From the NCBI GenBank assembly GCA_009838465.1, contig VXRN01000037.1:1-64000 (forward strand): a stretch of 64,000 nucleotides of DNA, read 5' to 3'. The notes under the pieces were generated by a model, which saw only the letters and a program-made list of their open reading frames with translations, had not been told where the DNA came from and made no database searches. This stretch comes from Dehalococcoidia bacterium (GTDB lineage Bacteria > Chloroflexota > Dehalococcoidia > Lucifugimonadales > UBA1123). Shown here piece by piece: positions 35,286 through 44,037 of the stretch; the first letter of the stretch is position 1; each line of letters begins with the position of its first letter. The position numbers and the translations under genes are program-made.

Positions 35286-36035
35286 CTACTGGTAAACTGC
35301 GCCGCCCACACCGCCGCCAGCCGCGATAGTCTCGCCCGCTACGGCGGTGGACTTTGGTGAGGCGAGGAAGGTGACGACGTAGCCGATTTCGGTGGCGTCA
35401 ACGAGCTTGCGGATGTCGTTAGACTGGGGAGCGTTGGCGGCTTCCTCAGTAGTGCGCTCGGTGCGGGTGCCTCCTGGATGAACAAGGTTGACGTTTACCC
35501 CGTGTGGGCCGAGTTGCAGTGAAAGGGTCTTGGTCAGGTGGGCAAGGGCAGCGTTTCGGAGTCCGCTGAAGGTGCCGCCATTGCGTGCGGCCAGACCGCC
35601 TATGTTGATGATCCTGCCCCATCCCTGGTCAATCATGTGGGGTGCGACCGCCTTGGCGCAGCGGAAGTACCCGACGACCTTAGTATTGACGTCGAAGAGG
35701 AGGTCTGAGTCGTCGGACTCGTCGAGCGGGCCCGTTACGAATCCACCGGGCGCGGCGGCGTTGTTCACGAGGATGTCAACTCCGCCAAGTTCTTCGACAG
35801 CGCTGGCGACCATTGCTTCCACGGATTCCGTGCTGGTGGTGTCGGCTACGACGGGAATGATCTTGCGTCCGGTCTCGGAGGCAAGTTCGCTGGCTGTTTG
35901 TTCGAGGATGTCCTGACGGCGGGCGCAGATTACGATGTCCACGCCCTCGTTGGCGAGTACACGGGCGGTGGCTTTGCCGATGCCGACACTGCCGCCGGTG
36001 ATGATTGCTCTCTTTCCGGTGAGTTCAAGGTCCAT
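35286..36035 (-). CDS. Short-chain dehydrogenase/reductase family, catalytic Tyr/Lys replaced
   Basis: 249 residues with the classical Rossmann features: GGSVGIGKATARVLANEG, ADTT, LVNNAAAPGG, and VHPGGTRTER. At the position of the YxxxK active site the sequence is TFSGLRNAALAHLTKTLS: aligning AALxxLTK with the family puts Ser where Tyr should be and Asn where Lys should be. A subgroup of SDR proteins shares this SGxRNAAL pattern. It therefore may bind NAD(P) without ordinary dehydrogenase chemistry or use other residues. Gene order places it between the amidases and the hydrolase. Confidence 0.85.
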   Translation of the reverse strand: MDLELTGKRAIITGGSVGIGKATARVLANEGVDIVICARRQDILEQTASELASETGRKIIPVVADTTSTESVEAMVASAVEELGGVDILVNNAAAPGGFVTGPLDESDDSDLLFDVNTKVVGYFRCAKAVAPHMIDQGWGRIINIGGLAARNGGTFSGLRNAALAHLTKTLSLQLGPHGVNVNLVHPGGTRTERTTEEAANAPQSNDIRKLVDATEIGYVVTFLASPKSTAVAGETIAAGGGVGGAVYQ

Positions 36036-36052
36036 GTTGTGGCTCCGTCTGT

Positions 36053-36082
36053 CTGAATCAGGATTTACAGGACTTTAGGATG
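36053..36082. repeat. Intergenic repeat A, CTGAATCAGGAT type
   Basis: CTGAATCAGGATTTACAGGA here matches CTGAATCAGGATGTACAGGA at 51670. Both copies lie directly upstream of a minus-strand gene (the SDR and purL). It resembles short dispersed repeats seen between genes in related environmental genomes. Confidence 0.5.
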
Positions 36083-36116
36083 TTCAGAATAGGCTCGCTC
36101 TTCGTGCGCCAGCATA

Positions 36117-37505
36117 TCATATCGGGGGCTTTTGCCAGCCGCCGAGGGTGGATTCAAGGAAGGCAGCGACGGCGAGAGATACGTCTTCCCTCCAGGGTCG
36201 GGCGACGACCTGGACGCCGATTGGAAGGCCCTCTGAGGATGTTCCACACCGAACCACAGTGGCAGGCCAGCCGGTTAGGTTATAGGGATGGGTGTAGATT
36301 GCGTACCCTTCCTCTTTGGAGTATTCGCCGTGGGGCTGGGCGGCTGTGGCGGTCGTGGGAGATATTATTACATCGTAGGCGCGCATGAATTGGAGCATTT
36401 CGCTCCGGTAATGGTCGAGGTCTTCGAGAGCCTTTGTGAAGTCTTCGGTCGGAATCAATTCCGCCTTGTCCAGCCACTTGGCCAGGCGAGGGGATATGTC
36501 AGTAGCGCCAATCTTGTCGAGCAGCCTGCGAGTCCCCGCTCCTCCGTCTCCCTCACTCGTTCTGTCATTGAGTTCAGGCACGCGGGTCAGCGGCTTGGGT
36601 ACGTCCTCCTCGATTGAGGCGGCTATGTTCGTCAACGCATTGACCGCGGATTGCACTGTGTTCCGGGTATCCTCGTCGGGAGGCTTGAATCCGGGCGGGT
36701 CGGTGTAGAAGGCGACGCGGAGGTTGGATAGGTTCACGTTGGTGGGTTCGCCGAGGGGCATATCTACGATGGCGGGGTCTATCCAGTCGGGACCGGAGAT
36801 GACGGGCAGGATGAGGGCGAGGTCTTCGACGTAGCGAGCCATGGGGCCGTTCTGAGTGTATGAGTCAATCGGGCCCATCGTGTACCCGATGACGTGCCCG
36901 GTCCGCGGGACGCGGCCCGAATTTGGTTTGATTCCGGCTATGCCCGTAAGGTGGGCGGGAGCCCTGATGCTGCCGCCAGTGTCGCTGCCAATGTCGAAGG
37001 GCGAGCCACAAGCGGAGACGATTGCGGCGGCTCCGCCGCTTGATCCTCCGGGGTTGCGCCCAAGGTCAAACGGGTTGTTCGTGCGTCCATAGACGTCATT
37101 GTCGGTCTCGCCGGACCAGGTGATTTCGGGGGTGTTAGATTTGCCGAGCAGTATCGCGCCTGCCGCCCTGAGTCTGGCTACAAGGGTTGCATCGCGATTG
37201 GGAACAAAGTCGCGGCGACCGATGGTGCCAGCGGTTGTGACGACGCCCTCGGTGTCGAGGGAATCCTTGAGTGTCATGGGTACGCCATGCAGAGGGCCTA
37301 TGTTGTCGTCCCGCGCGAGGGCGTCGTCGGCAGCGCGCGCTTCTTGCATGGCTCGGTCGGCGCAGAGGCGGACGACGGCGTTGAGCTTGTCGTTGATCTC
37401 GGCGATGCGGTCAAGGTGCGCTTGGACGACCTCAACCGCAGATATTTCCTTGCCGCATATTGCCTGGGCTATGGTTTTGGCGGAAGCGCTGGTGATTTCG
37501 GTCAT
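36117..37505 (-). CDS. Amidase-signature enzyme, copy 1
   Basis: 462 residues. The Ser-cisSer-Lys triad motifs are VPMTLKDSLDTEG (Lys near 80), NPGGSSGGAAAIVSACGSPF and GSDTGGSIRAPAHLTGIAGI. The enzyme hydrolyses a carboxamide to acid and ammonia; GatA function is unlikely without gatB/gatC. It is a tandem duplicate of the 37515 gene and lies ten bases downstream of it. Differences from its twin are concentrated in the middle third (residues about 270-370), which usually shapes the substrate pocket. Confidence 0.9.
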   Translation of the reverse strand: MTEITSASAKTIAQAICGKEISAVEVVQAHLDRIAEINDKLNAVVRLCADRAMQEARAADDALARDDNIGPLHGVPMTLKDSLDTEGVVTTAGTIGRRDFVPNRDATLVARLRAAGAILLGKSNTPEITWSGETDNDVYGRTNNPFDLGRNPGGSSGGAAAIVSACGSPFDIGSDTGGSIRAPAHLTGIAGIKPNSGRVPRTGHVIGYTMGPIDSYTQNGPMARYVEDLALILPVISGPDWIDPAIVDMPLGEPTNVNLSNLRVAFYTDPPGFKPPDEDTRNTVQSAVNALTNIAASIEEDVPKPLTRVPELNDRTSEGDGGAGTRRLLDKIGATDISPRLAKWLDKAELIPTEDFTKALEDLDHYRSEMLQFMRAYDVIISPTTATAAQPHGEYSKEEGYAIYTHPYNLTGWPATVVRCGTSSEGLPIGVQVVARPWREDVSLAVAAFLESTLGGWQKPPI

Positions 37506-37514
37506 GCGCGCTTC

Positions 37515-38909
37515 CTACATGGGTGGCTTTTGCCAGCCGCCTAGGGCGGACTCGAGGAAGGCGGCGACTGCCAGGGATACGTCTTCTCTCCAGGGGCGGG
37601 CGATGACCTGAACGCCGATGGGCAGGCCATCGGAGGAGGTTCCGCATCGGACGACGGTTCCGGGCCAGCCTGTGAGGTTGTAGGGGCCGGTGTAGAAGGC
37701 GTGGCGGTTGCGGTCCTCGAAGGACGCACCGTGAGGTCGGGCGGGCGCGGCGGTTACCGGGGCGATTATCACATCGTAGTTGCTCATAAAGCGAATCATG
37801 TCGCTTCGGTACTGGTCGAGTTCCTCAAGAGCCTTCGTAAATTCGCCGGTGGTGATCAGTTCGGCATCGTCGAAGCGACCCTTGAGAAATGCGGATAACT
37901 CGCCGGTAGTTCCGTGCTTGTCGAGTATTCTGCGGGTCCCAGCTCGGCCGTCTCCTCCGCCGACCCGGGCCGTAATGTCCGGCACGCGTTCAATGGGCGC
38001 CGGGGCGTCGTCCTCTACCGAAGCGGCGACGTCTGAGATGGCGCGGACGGCGGCTTGGACCGTGTCGCGCGTTACCTGCTCGGGGACCTTGAATCCGGGT
38101 GGGTCGGTGTAGAACGCGACGCGAAGGCTGTTGAGGTCCACGTCGGCGGGGTCGCCGAGAGGCATATCTACAATGGCGGGGTCTATCCAGTCCGGGCCGG
38201 AGATGACGCGCAGGATCAGGTCGAGGTCTTCGACGTAGCGAGCCATCGGGCCGTTCTGCGTGTAGGAGTCGGTCGCGCCAAGGGTGTAGTCAATGATGTG
38301 TCCTGTGCGAGGAACGCGGCCTGAATTGGGCTTGATGCCGGCTATGCCGCATAGATGGGCAGGCATTCGGATGCTGCCTCCGGTGTCGCTTCCGATGTCG
38401 AATGGGGAGCCGCCGGTAGTGACAATGGCTCCAGCGCCGCCGCTGGAGCCGCCGGGGCTGCGCTCAAGGTCAAAGGGGTTGTTGGTGCGTCCATAGACGC
38501 TGTTGTCGGTTTCGCCGGCCATGGTGAGTTCGGGTGTGTTTGTCTTGCCCATTAGTATCGCGCCCGCGGCCCGGAGTCGAGCGGTGACCGTGGCGTCCTG
38601 GTCGGGGACGAAGTCGCGGCGGCCGGTGGTGCCGCCGGTGGTAACGACGCCCTCGGTGTCGAGGGAATCTTTGAGAGTCATGGGGACGCCGTGGAGCGGG
38701 CCGGTGTCATCGCCACGAGCGAGGGCTGCGTCGGCATCGGCGGCCTCTTGGAGAGCGCGGTCGGCGCAGAGTTGGACAACGGCGTTGAGCTTGGTGTTGA
38801 CCTCAGCGATGCGGTCGAGGTGGGCCTGGACGACCTCGACGGCGGATTCTTGCTTGTCTCGGATGGACTGGGCTATTGAGGTGGCGGAGGAGTATATGAT
38901 GTCGGTCAT
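37515..38909 (-). CDS. Amidase-signature enzyme, copy 2
   Basis: 464 residues, the same layout as its neighbour: TLKDSLDTEGVVTTGGTTGR, SPGGSSGGAGAIVTTGGSPF, GSDTGGSIRMPAHLCGIAGI. The catalytic residues are intact. First gene of the minus-strand run that continues through the second amidase, SDR, hydrolase, CoA-transferase and CoA ligase. The leader just upstream (38910-38952) contains intergenic repeat B, which provides the GAGGAC ribosome binding site. Its substrate probably differs somewhat from that of copy 1. Confidence 0.9.
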   Translation of the reverse strand: MTDIIYSSATSIAQSIRDKQESAVEVVQAHLDRIAEVNTKLNAVVQLCADRALQEAADADAALARGDDTGPLHGVPMTLKDSLDTEGVVTTGGTTGRRDFVPDQDATVTARLRAAGAILMGKTNTPELTMAGETDNSVYGRTNNPFDLERSPGGSSGGAGAIVTTGGSPFDIGSDTGGSIRMPAHLCGIAGIKPNSGRVPRTGHIIDYTLGATDSYTQNGPMARYVEDLDLILRVISGPDWIDPAIVDMPLGDPADVDLNSLRVAFYTDPPGFKVPEQVTRDTVQAAVRAISDVAASVEDDAPAPIERVPDITARVGGGDGRAGTRRILDKHGTTGELSAFLKGRFDDAELITTGEFTKALEELDQYRSDMIRFMSNYDVIIAPVTAAPARPHGASFEDRNRHAFYTGPYNLTGWPGTVVRCGTSSDGLPIGVQVIARPWREDVSLAVAAFLESALGGWQKPPM

Positions 38910-38952
38910 TTCGAGTCCTCAATTCTTAGTTTTCAGTTTTCAGTCGTCGGTC
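38910..38952 (-). repeat. Intergenic repeat B copy forming the amidase leader
   Basis: On the minus strand this reads ACTGAAAACTGAAAACTAAG, then AATTGAGGACT just before the ATG. The same AGAATTxAGGACT leader precedes the sugar kinase gene (45930-45973), and related CAGT/TCAG-rich strings precede the genes at 44933 and 48025. Confidence 0.5.
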
Positions 38953-39028
38953 TGACCTTATCATCCAGCCAAGGAACCAGGTTGTCGAAGCGGTATGGTT
39001 GGGGAAGTCAACTGCGTCAAGAATCTTC

Positions 39029-40342
39029 TCATACTACGTCGAGGGCCATCATGTCTTCGAAGTTCTCGCGGCGGCGGATGAGTTGGGCCTCTCCATCGGA
39101 GACTACCACAATCGCGGGGCGTCCGTTGAGGTTGTAGTTGCTGGCCATTGACGGCGCATACGCCCCGGATGAAGGTATGGCTATGATGTCGCCGGATTCG
39201 AGGGTGGGCATTTCGATGTCGCGGACCAGGACGTCGCCGGACTCGCAGTATTTGCCAGCGAGGGTGACCAGCTCGCTCGACTCGGCAGACATTCGGGAGG
39301 CGAGGACGGCTTCGTACTCGGAGCCGTAGAGGGCGGGCCTTATGTTGTCGCCCATGCCGCCGTCCACGGAGACGTACTTGCGGACGGTGGGTATCTGCTT
39401 GATCGCACCGACGGTATAGAGAGCGACGCCGGCCCTGCCGACGATGGAGCGTCCGGGTTCGAGTAACAGCGTCGGCTGACCGAAGCCGAGGTCCTCGCAG
39501 CGGCGTGTGAAGGCGTTGGTTATGACTTCGGCGTAGTCGTCTATGGCGGGGGGGAGCTGGTCTCGGACGTAGCCGATGGCGAAGCCTCCGCCCGGGCTGA
39601 ACTCGCGCATGTTCAGGCCCTCGTCCTTGAACTGGGCGAGGTAGGTGAGGACGGTATCTATGGCTATGGAGTACGGCTCAAGCTCGAATATGGGCGAGCC
39701 GAGGTGGAAGTGGAGTCCGAGCAGGTCGAGGTTAGAGGCGGCGAGGGCCTGTCGGATAGCGTGGGTGGAGTCGCCGGTCTCTATGGAGAATCCGAACTTG
39801 CTATCCAGGATGCCGGTCGTGGTGTGGACGTGGGTGTGCGGGTCAACGCTGGGCGAAAGCCTGAGCAGGATGGACTGGATGACTCCGCGCCGAGCGGCGA
39901 TGTCATTGAGCAGGTTGAGTTCGTAGAAACTATCCACGACGATGCGTCCGCAGCCAACTTCGAGGGCGTATTCCAGCTCCTCGGGGGTCTTGTTGTTGCC
40001 GTGGAAATAGACGCTGGTCATGTCAGAGCCGGCGGCTACGGCTACGGCGAGTTCTCCGCCGGAGACGACGTCGAGTCCGAGTCCTTCTTCGGCTACGATC
40101 TTCGCAATGCCGGCGTTTACGAATGCCTTGGAGGCGTAGAGTACGCGGCTGTTCGGGTAGCGGGAGCCGAAGGCGTCAACGAACTGTCGGCACATGCCCC
40201 GGAGGGTGGCGTCGTCGAAGACGAGCAGGGGAGTACCGAACTCGTCGGCGAGGTCAACGGTGTCGCAGCCGCCTATGGTGAGGCGGTCGCGGTCGTTGAT
40301 GTCGGCTGAGTAAGGGAAGAGTTCTATGTTGTCGAAGGGCAT
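39029..40342 (-). CDS. lysA: Diaminopimelate decarboxylase
   Basis: 437 residues from ATG 40342. PLP-binding Lys is in LYASKAFVNAGIAKI; the fold type III barrel shows in GLDVVSGGELAVAVAAG, GLHFHLGSPI, EFSPGGGFAIGY and LLLEPGRSIVGRAGV; the C-terminal YCESGDVLV supplies the partner active-site Cys. It decarboxylates meso-diaminopimelate to L-lysine. An open frame to 40402 would overlap the HepT gene and has no start signal. AGGAGA lies 12 bases upstream of the chosen ATG. Confidence 0.9.
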   Translation of the reverse strand: MPFDNIELFPYSADINDRDRLTIGGCDTVDLADEFGTPLLVFDDATLRGMCRQFVDAFGSRYPNSRVLYASKAFVNAGIAKIVAEEGLGLDVVSGGELAVAVAAGSDMTSVYFHGNNKTPEELEYALEVGCGRIVVDSFYELNLLNDIAARRGVIQSILLRLSPSVDPHTHVHTTTGILDSKFGFSIETGDSTHAIRQALAASNLDLLGLHFHLGSPIFELEPYSIAIDTVLTYLAQFKDEGLNMREFSPGGGFAIGYVRDQLPPAIDDYAEVITNAFTRRCEDLGFGQPTLLLEPGRSIVGRAGVALYTVGAIKQIPTVRKYVSVDGGMGDNIRPALYGSEYEAVLASRMSAESSELVTLAGKYCESGDVLVRDIEMPTLESGDIIAIPSSGAYAPSMASNYNLNGRPAIVVVSDGEAQLIRRRENFEDMMALDVV

Positions 40343-40358
40343 TTTGGTTTTGTGTCTC

Positions 40359-40727
40359 CTAGTTGTGGTCAGTCGTATATGGATGAGATTCGATAAGTTC
40401 ACGGATGGAAGAAAGCAGGGGTGGCAAGTTATTGACTATCGTACCCCATACGATAGCTACATCAACGCCAAAATACCCATGGATGAGTGTGTTTCTCATA
40501 TCGTTCATCTCTCGCCAAGATATGTGTGGGTGAGCGCTCTTGAACTCGTCCGGGACGTGTCTGGCCGCTTCTCCGATGATCTCGAAATTCCGCACTACGG
40601 CGTCAATCGTTCGCTGATCTTGGCTAAACGTGTCGAAGTCCATTCCCTGAACGTATTTGAGGATTTTCTCTGCCGAGTCTCGGATGTCGCTCAGGCGCAG
40701 TCTCCAGTCGCGTCTGTCATCGCACAT
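40359..40727 (-). CDS. hepT: HepT-like toxin (DUF86 HEPN domain)
   Basis: 122 residues. A four-helix HEPN protein with the active-site motif RNTLIHGY (R78, H83, Y85; RX4HXY), preceded by AVVRNFEIIGEAARHVP typical of DUF86. HepT toxins cleave RNA; the cognate MntA antitoxin adenylylates the Tyr of RX4HXY to silence them. The gene overlaps the mntA gene by 11 bases and follows it, the usual order. It ends 17 bases before lysA starts, so lysA might share transcription. Confidence 0.9.
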   Translation of the reverse strand: MCDDRRDWRLRLSDIRDSAEKILKYVQGMDFDTFSQDQRTIDAVVRNFEIIGEAARHVPDEFKSAHPHISWREMNDMRNTLIHGYFGVDVAIVWGTIVNNLPPLLSSIRELIESHPYTTDHN

Positions 40728-41010
40728 AAATCAGATCCTGGTATATCCGTTCACGAATCGGAGCTCTCAGCGCACCCGGGGTCGCAAGATCAACTTTCGT
40801 GTCCAGCAAGTCTTCTAGGTAGAACTTCACTCTCGCGACCTCGAAGAATCCGGCGGGGCGCTCGATTTCTATGAGCGTGTCAACGTCGCTGTCGGGTCTT
40901 GCTTCGTCGCGAGCGGTGGAGCCGAAGATGGCGATGGAGGTCACGCCGAATTTCTCACGGAGGTCGTCCTTGTGTTCGGACAGGATTTTGAGGGTCTCGT
41001 CTCGTCTCAT
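40717..41010 (-). CDS. mntA: MntA-like antitoxin nucleotidyltransferase
   Basis: 97 residues of the minimal nucleotidyltransferase fold: IAIFGSTARDEARPDSDVDT carries GS (30-31) and the two metal-binding Asp residues (42 and 44). MntA antitoxins AMPylate the HepT toxin. The 11-base overlap with hepT assures coupled synthesis. The C-terminal ERIYQDLIYVR is as expected for the family. Confidence 0.9.
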   Translation of the reverse strand: MRRDETLKILSEHKDDLREKFGVTSIAIFGSTARDEARPDSDVDTLIEIERPAGFFEVARVKFYLEDLLDTKVDLATPGALRAPIRERIYQDLIYVR

Positions 41011-41497
41011 GTTTGCATCTCTTTGGAGCGGCTTCAGACTGTCGCTTGCCGACCGATATTATTGTACAGATAACGCCTGCATACAACAGGGCTGTTCGTG
41101 TCGGCAGGGCCTTTTCAAAATCGGCAGACGAGTGAGATTGCTAAGGACTAGCCATATATTGCAATTTATAAATAGACCGAAAAGTGCTGGGGGTCAACAG
41201 GGAGGGTCACAGGGTCGGGCTGGGACGGTTTTCATCCAGAGTTGCCCAGCGTTTTCCCAGCGTTTGTAGCTGAGAGGGGTGACCATCCAGTCATCGTTGG
41301 TTCATTGATAATCTCCTGTTTATGTCTTGGATAGTGCGCGTTGTGTTGTTCATGCTGACATTTTAGCACGTATAATCGCTCTAGGTGAAGGCTGGCGCTT
41401 CGGGAAACGGTCTGAGTGGGGATGTGGAAATTGGACCTCACATTCTTGTTATGGTCCGATAGAATGCCGGTCCTCAAAAATTCTGGGGAGGTGAATC
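41011..41497. other. Spacer between the HepT/MntA pair and the RM locus
   Basis: No gene. The stretch is A+T-richer than its flanks and holds the promoters for mntA-hepT (minus) and for the gene at 41498 (plus). A short direct repeat, CCCAGCGTTT, occurs at about 41245 and 41257. Confidence 0.4.
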
Positions 41498-41785
41498 ATG
41501 TCATTGAGTATAGGGGTGGTTCGGATAGAGTATCTCGGTTATCCGGGGCGGGCGGCCAATGGTTTCGCAAGACACTTAGCGACAGAATGGGACAACGAAA
41601 CTTGGCGAGTGGTGGATGAGGGTCATGTATTCATAGAAATAAACCGAGATCATATGATTGACCGCGCCACACAGTATATCGCGTCGGAAAGTCTTGCGAC
41701 GCCTGACGCCGACGAGATTCTTGGCTGGGTGAGAAACTTACCTTGGGACAGATACACGACAGTCATGTTGCACTTGTCGTTTTGA
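41498..41785 (+). CDS. Hypothetical protein upstream of the RM pair
   Basis: 95 residues, ATG 41498 with GGGGAGG six bases upstream. Sequence: MSLSIGVVRIEYLGYPGRAA, then HLATEWDNETWRVVDEGHVF, and a C-terminal helix DADEILGWVRNLPWDRYTTV. No family recognised. It lies 79 bases upstream of the DNA methyltransferase on the same strand; a controller role is possible but it lacks a helix-turn-helix I can see. Confidence 0.6.
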   Translation: MSLSIGVVRIEYLGYPGRAANGFARHLATEWDNETWRVVDEGHVFIEINRDHMIDRATQYIASESLATPDADEILGWVRNLPWDRYTTVMLHLSF

Positions 41786-41864
41786 TGGATTCATGGACAG
41801 CAAACTGCTTGCTTGTTGCCAAGACTCATTGTAGAATACGTGTTCGTAACAATGGGAGACGCGT

Positions 41865-42785
41865 ATGGAATATCTGGACAGAATCTTTCATGGCGACTGT
41901 GAGGATGTACTAAAGGGACTTCCCGACGACTCGATTGACCTGATCTTCACATCGCCTCCCTATGCTGACCAGAGACAGAGAACATACGGCGGCATCAAGC
42001 CTGACCAATATGTGGATTGGTTCATGCCTAAAGCCGACCAGTTCTTCAGGGTGCTGAAGCCGTCCGGCACTTTTGTCTTGAATATCAAAGAGCGCGCCGT
42101 GAATGGGGAGAGGCATATCTATGTAATCGAACTGATATTGGAAATGCGGAGAAGGGGATGGCTATGGACTGAGGAATTCATGTGGCACAAGAAAAATTCC
42201 TATCCAGGGAAATGGCCGAATCGCTTCCGGGACAATTGGGAGCGGCTGATTCAGTTCAATAAGCGCCGCAAGTTCAATATGTACCAGGAAGCGGTTATGG
42301 TTCCGGTAGGCGACTGGGCAAGTGGCAGACTTGCAAACCTGAGCGAGACCGACAGGACACGAGACGAATCACGGGTTGGTAGTGGTTTTGGCAAGAACAT
42401 CTCGAATTGGGTAGGCCGCGATATGGTGTATCCGAACAACGTCATCCATATGGCAACGGAATCTTCAAATAAGAGGCATAGCGCGGTGTTCCCGCTGCCG
42501 TTGCCGACCTGGTTCGTCAAGCTGTTTTCACAGCCGGGTGATACGGTTCTCGATCCATTCATTGGCTCTGGTACGACAGCCGTTGCCGCGCTGTCCCTTG
42601 GCAGGCGATATGTTGGTATAGACACTAACAAAGAGTATGTGCGACTATCTGAGGAGCGTTTGGCGGATGTGCAGGCTCGGATGCCAGGTATCGCGGAACG
42701 CAAAGCCAAGTATTCTGAAGAGGTCGTACAGGGGGAGTCTGGTGGAACCGCTCAACCTTCCCGCAGTGGAAGAGTACGTGAATGA
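41865..42785 (+). CDS. Type II DNA methyltransferase (beta class, N4-cytosine or N6-adenine)
   Basis: 306 residues, ATG 41865 with GGGAGA upstream. Catalytic motif IV is TSPPY (29-33) in DLIFTSPPYADQRQRTYGG, and the SAM-binding motif I follows late at DPFIGSGTTAVAALSLGRRY (about 226-245), the order of beta-class amino-methyltransferases. SPPY is more frequent in N4-cytosine enzymes. It modifies the sites cut by the adjacent endonuclease. The gene overlaps the endonuclease gene by 44 bases. Confidence 0.9.
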   Translation: MEYLDRIFHGDCEDVLKGLPDDSIDLIFTSPPYADQRQRTYGGIKPDQYVDWFMPKADQFFRVLKPSGTFVLNIKERAVNGERHIYVIELILEMRRRGWLWTEEFMWHKKNSYPGKWPNRFRDNWERLIQFNKRRKFNMYQEAVMVPVGDWASGRLANLSETDRTRDESRVGSGFGKNISNWVGRDMVYPNNVIHMATESSNKRHSAVFPLPLPTWFVKLFSQPGDTVLDPFIGSGTTAVAALSLGRRYVGIDTNKEYVRLSEERLADVQARMPGIAERKAKYSEEVVQGESGGTAQPSRSGRVRE

Positions 42786-43506
42786 GAATATCGGAGCGTT
42801 CCACGAGGGGCGGCTGGATTCGCTAAAAAATCTGGATATGAACCGGCTGCTGAGAAAGAATCCCTATCTGTTCAGGGCCAAGAACATATTGACTGCTTCC
42901 GAGATGGTGGACGGATTCATGGACGCCTTCCTTTCGTCCTCGGAAGAAGAACGGTTCGGTCAGTTTCTGGAAGGCTTGGCGATATTCGTAGCTCAGCAAA
43001 CGTCGGGTGGACACAAGTCAACGGCTCCGGGCGTTGACTTGGAGTTTATAAACATTGGAGTTCATTACATCGTATCAATCAAGTCCGGTCCGAATTGGGG
43101 CAATTCGTCTCAGCAAGATAGGCTTGAGGAAGATTTGAAGACCGCCGTTCTCCGAGTGAAGCAGGGGGATATGCTGGCCAATGTGCAATCGGTTTTGGGA
43201 ATCTGTTACGGAAAGACCCGGACGGGATTTCTCAGGGGCTACCTGAAAGTAGTCGGACAGAATTTCTGGTATTTCATCAGCGAGAACAAAGATCTGTACA
43301 CCGAGATTGTTGAGCCCATCGGATACAGGGCAAGAGAACATAATGAGCGGTACATGGTAAGGAAGGCTGAGGCGGCGAATCGGATCACGCGGGACTTCGT
43401 AGATGAATACTGTTATCCGTCCGGGGCGATTGACTGGCGAAAGCTGGTTAAGGCGACTTGCGGGAATTATGACCTTGATAGGTTCTTGGGCAATTCTGAT
43501 TGTTGA
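42742..43506 (+). CDS. PmeII-like type II restriction endonuclease
   Basis: 254 residues from GTG 42742 (GGGGGAG four bases upstream). RKNPYLFRAKNILTASEMVD, SEEERFGQFLEGLAIFVA, GVDLEFINIGVHYIVSIKSG, PNWGNSSQQDRLEEDL and VLGICYGKTRTG follow the pattern I know from PmeII-type endonucleases. The D ... SIKSG segment fits a PD-(D/E)xK nuclease core. It forms a restriction-modification pair with the overlapping methyltransferase. Recognition site unknown. Confidence 0.8.
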   Translation: MEPLNLPAVEEYVNENIGAFHEGRLDSLKNLDMNRLLRKNPYLFRAKNILTASEMVDGFMDAFLSSSEEERFGQFLEGLAIFVAQQTSGGHKSTAPGVDLEFINIGVHYIVSIKSGPNWGNSSQQDRLEEDLKTAVLRVKQGDMLANVQSVLGICYGKTRTGFLRGYLKVVGQNFWYFISENKDLYTEIVEPIGYRAREHNERYMVRKAEAANRITRDFVDEYCYPSGAIDWRKLVKATCGNYDLDRFLGNSDC

Positions 43507-43530
43507 CGATGAAATGGTGAGGAATAAGAC

Positions 43531-44037
43531 ATGAGTGTATCGGAAGGCGTTGAGCGGGGAGTTGTGGAGAGGCTGGAGTCGGCGGGGGCGGAGTATGAGA
43601 TGTTCGAGATAGACCCGGATTTTGCGGATACGGCGCAGTTCTGTGAGAAGTACGGGTTTCCGCTGGAGAAGTCGGGGAATACTATCGTGGTGGCGTCGAA
43701 GCGGGGCGCGAAGAAGTATTGCGTGTGCATAGTGGCGGCGGCGGACAGGCTGGATGTGAATAAGCGGGTGAAGGGTCTGATGGAGGTGTCGCGGGCGTCG
43801 TTCGCGAGCGCGGATGAGACGATGGAGCTGACGGGGATGATGATAGGCGGGGTGACGCCGTTCGGTCTGCCGGAGGATCTTCCGATTTACGCGGACGCGA
43901 AGCTGCGGGATTTGGATTACGTGATCCTGGGCGGGGGAAGCAGGTCGTTCAAGTTGAAGATGGCTCCGGCGGAGCTTGGGAAGTTGGGGAACCTGGAGTT
44001 CATAGAGGGGTTGTCGCTGCCGCCGAGGGGTACTTAG
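43531..44037 (+). CDS. YbaK/EbsC-type aminoacyl-tRNA deacylase family protein
   Basis: 168 residues. The family core is seen in GAEYEMFEIDPDFADTAQFC, GNTIVVASKRGAKKYCVCIV (with the conserved Lys region), ASADETMELTGMMIGGVTPF and GLPEDLPIYADAKLRDLDYV. These proteins remove mischarged amino acids from tRNA in trans. GGVTPFG is the usual signature. Its stop overlaps the end of the convergent PspAB gene by four bases. Confidence 0.85.
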   Translation: MSVSEGVERGVVERLESAGAEYEMFEIDPDFADTAQFCEKYGFPLEKSGNTIVVASKRGAKKYCVCIVAAADRLDVNKRVKGLMEVSRASFASADETMELTGMMIGGVTPFGLPEDLPIYADAKLRDLDYVILGGGSRSFKLKMAPAELGKLGNLEFIEGLSLPPRGT

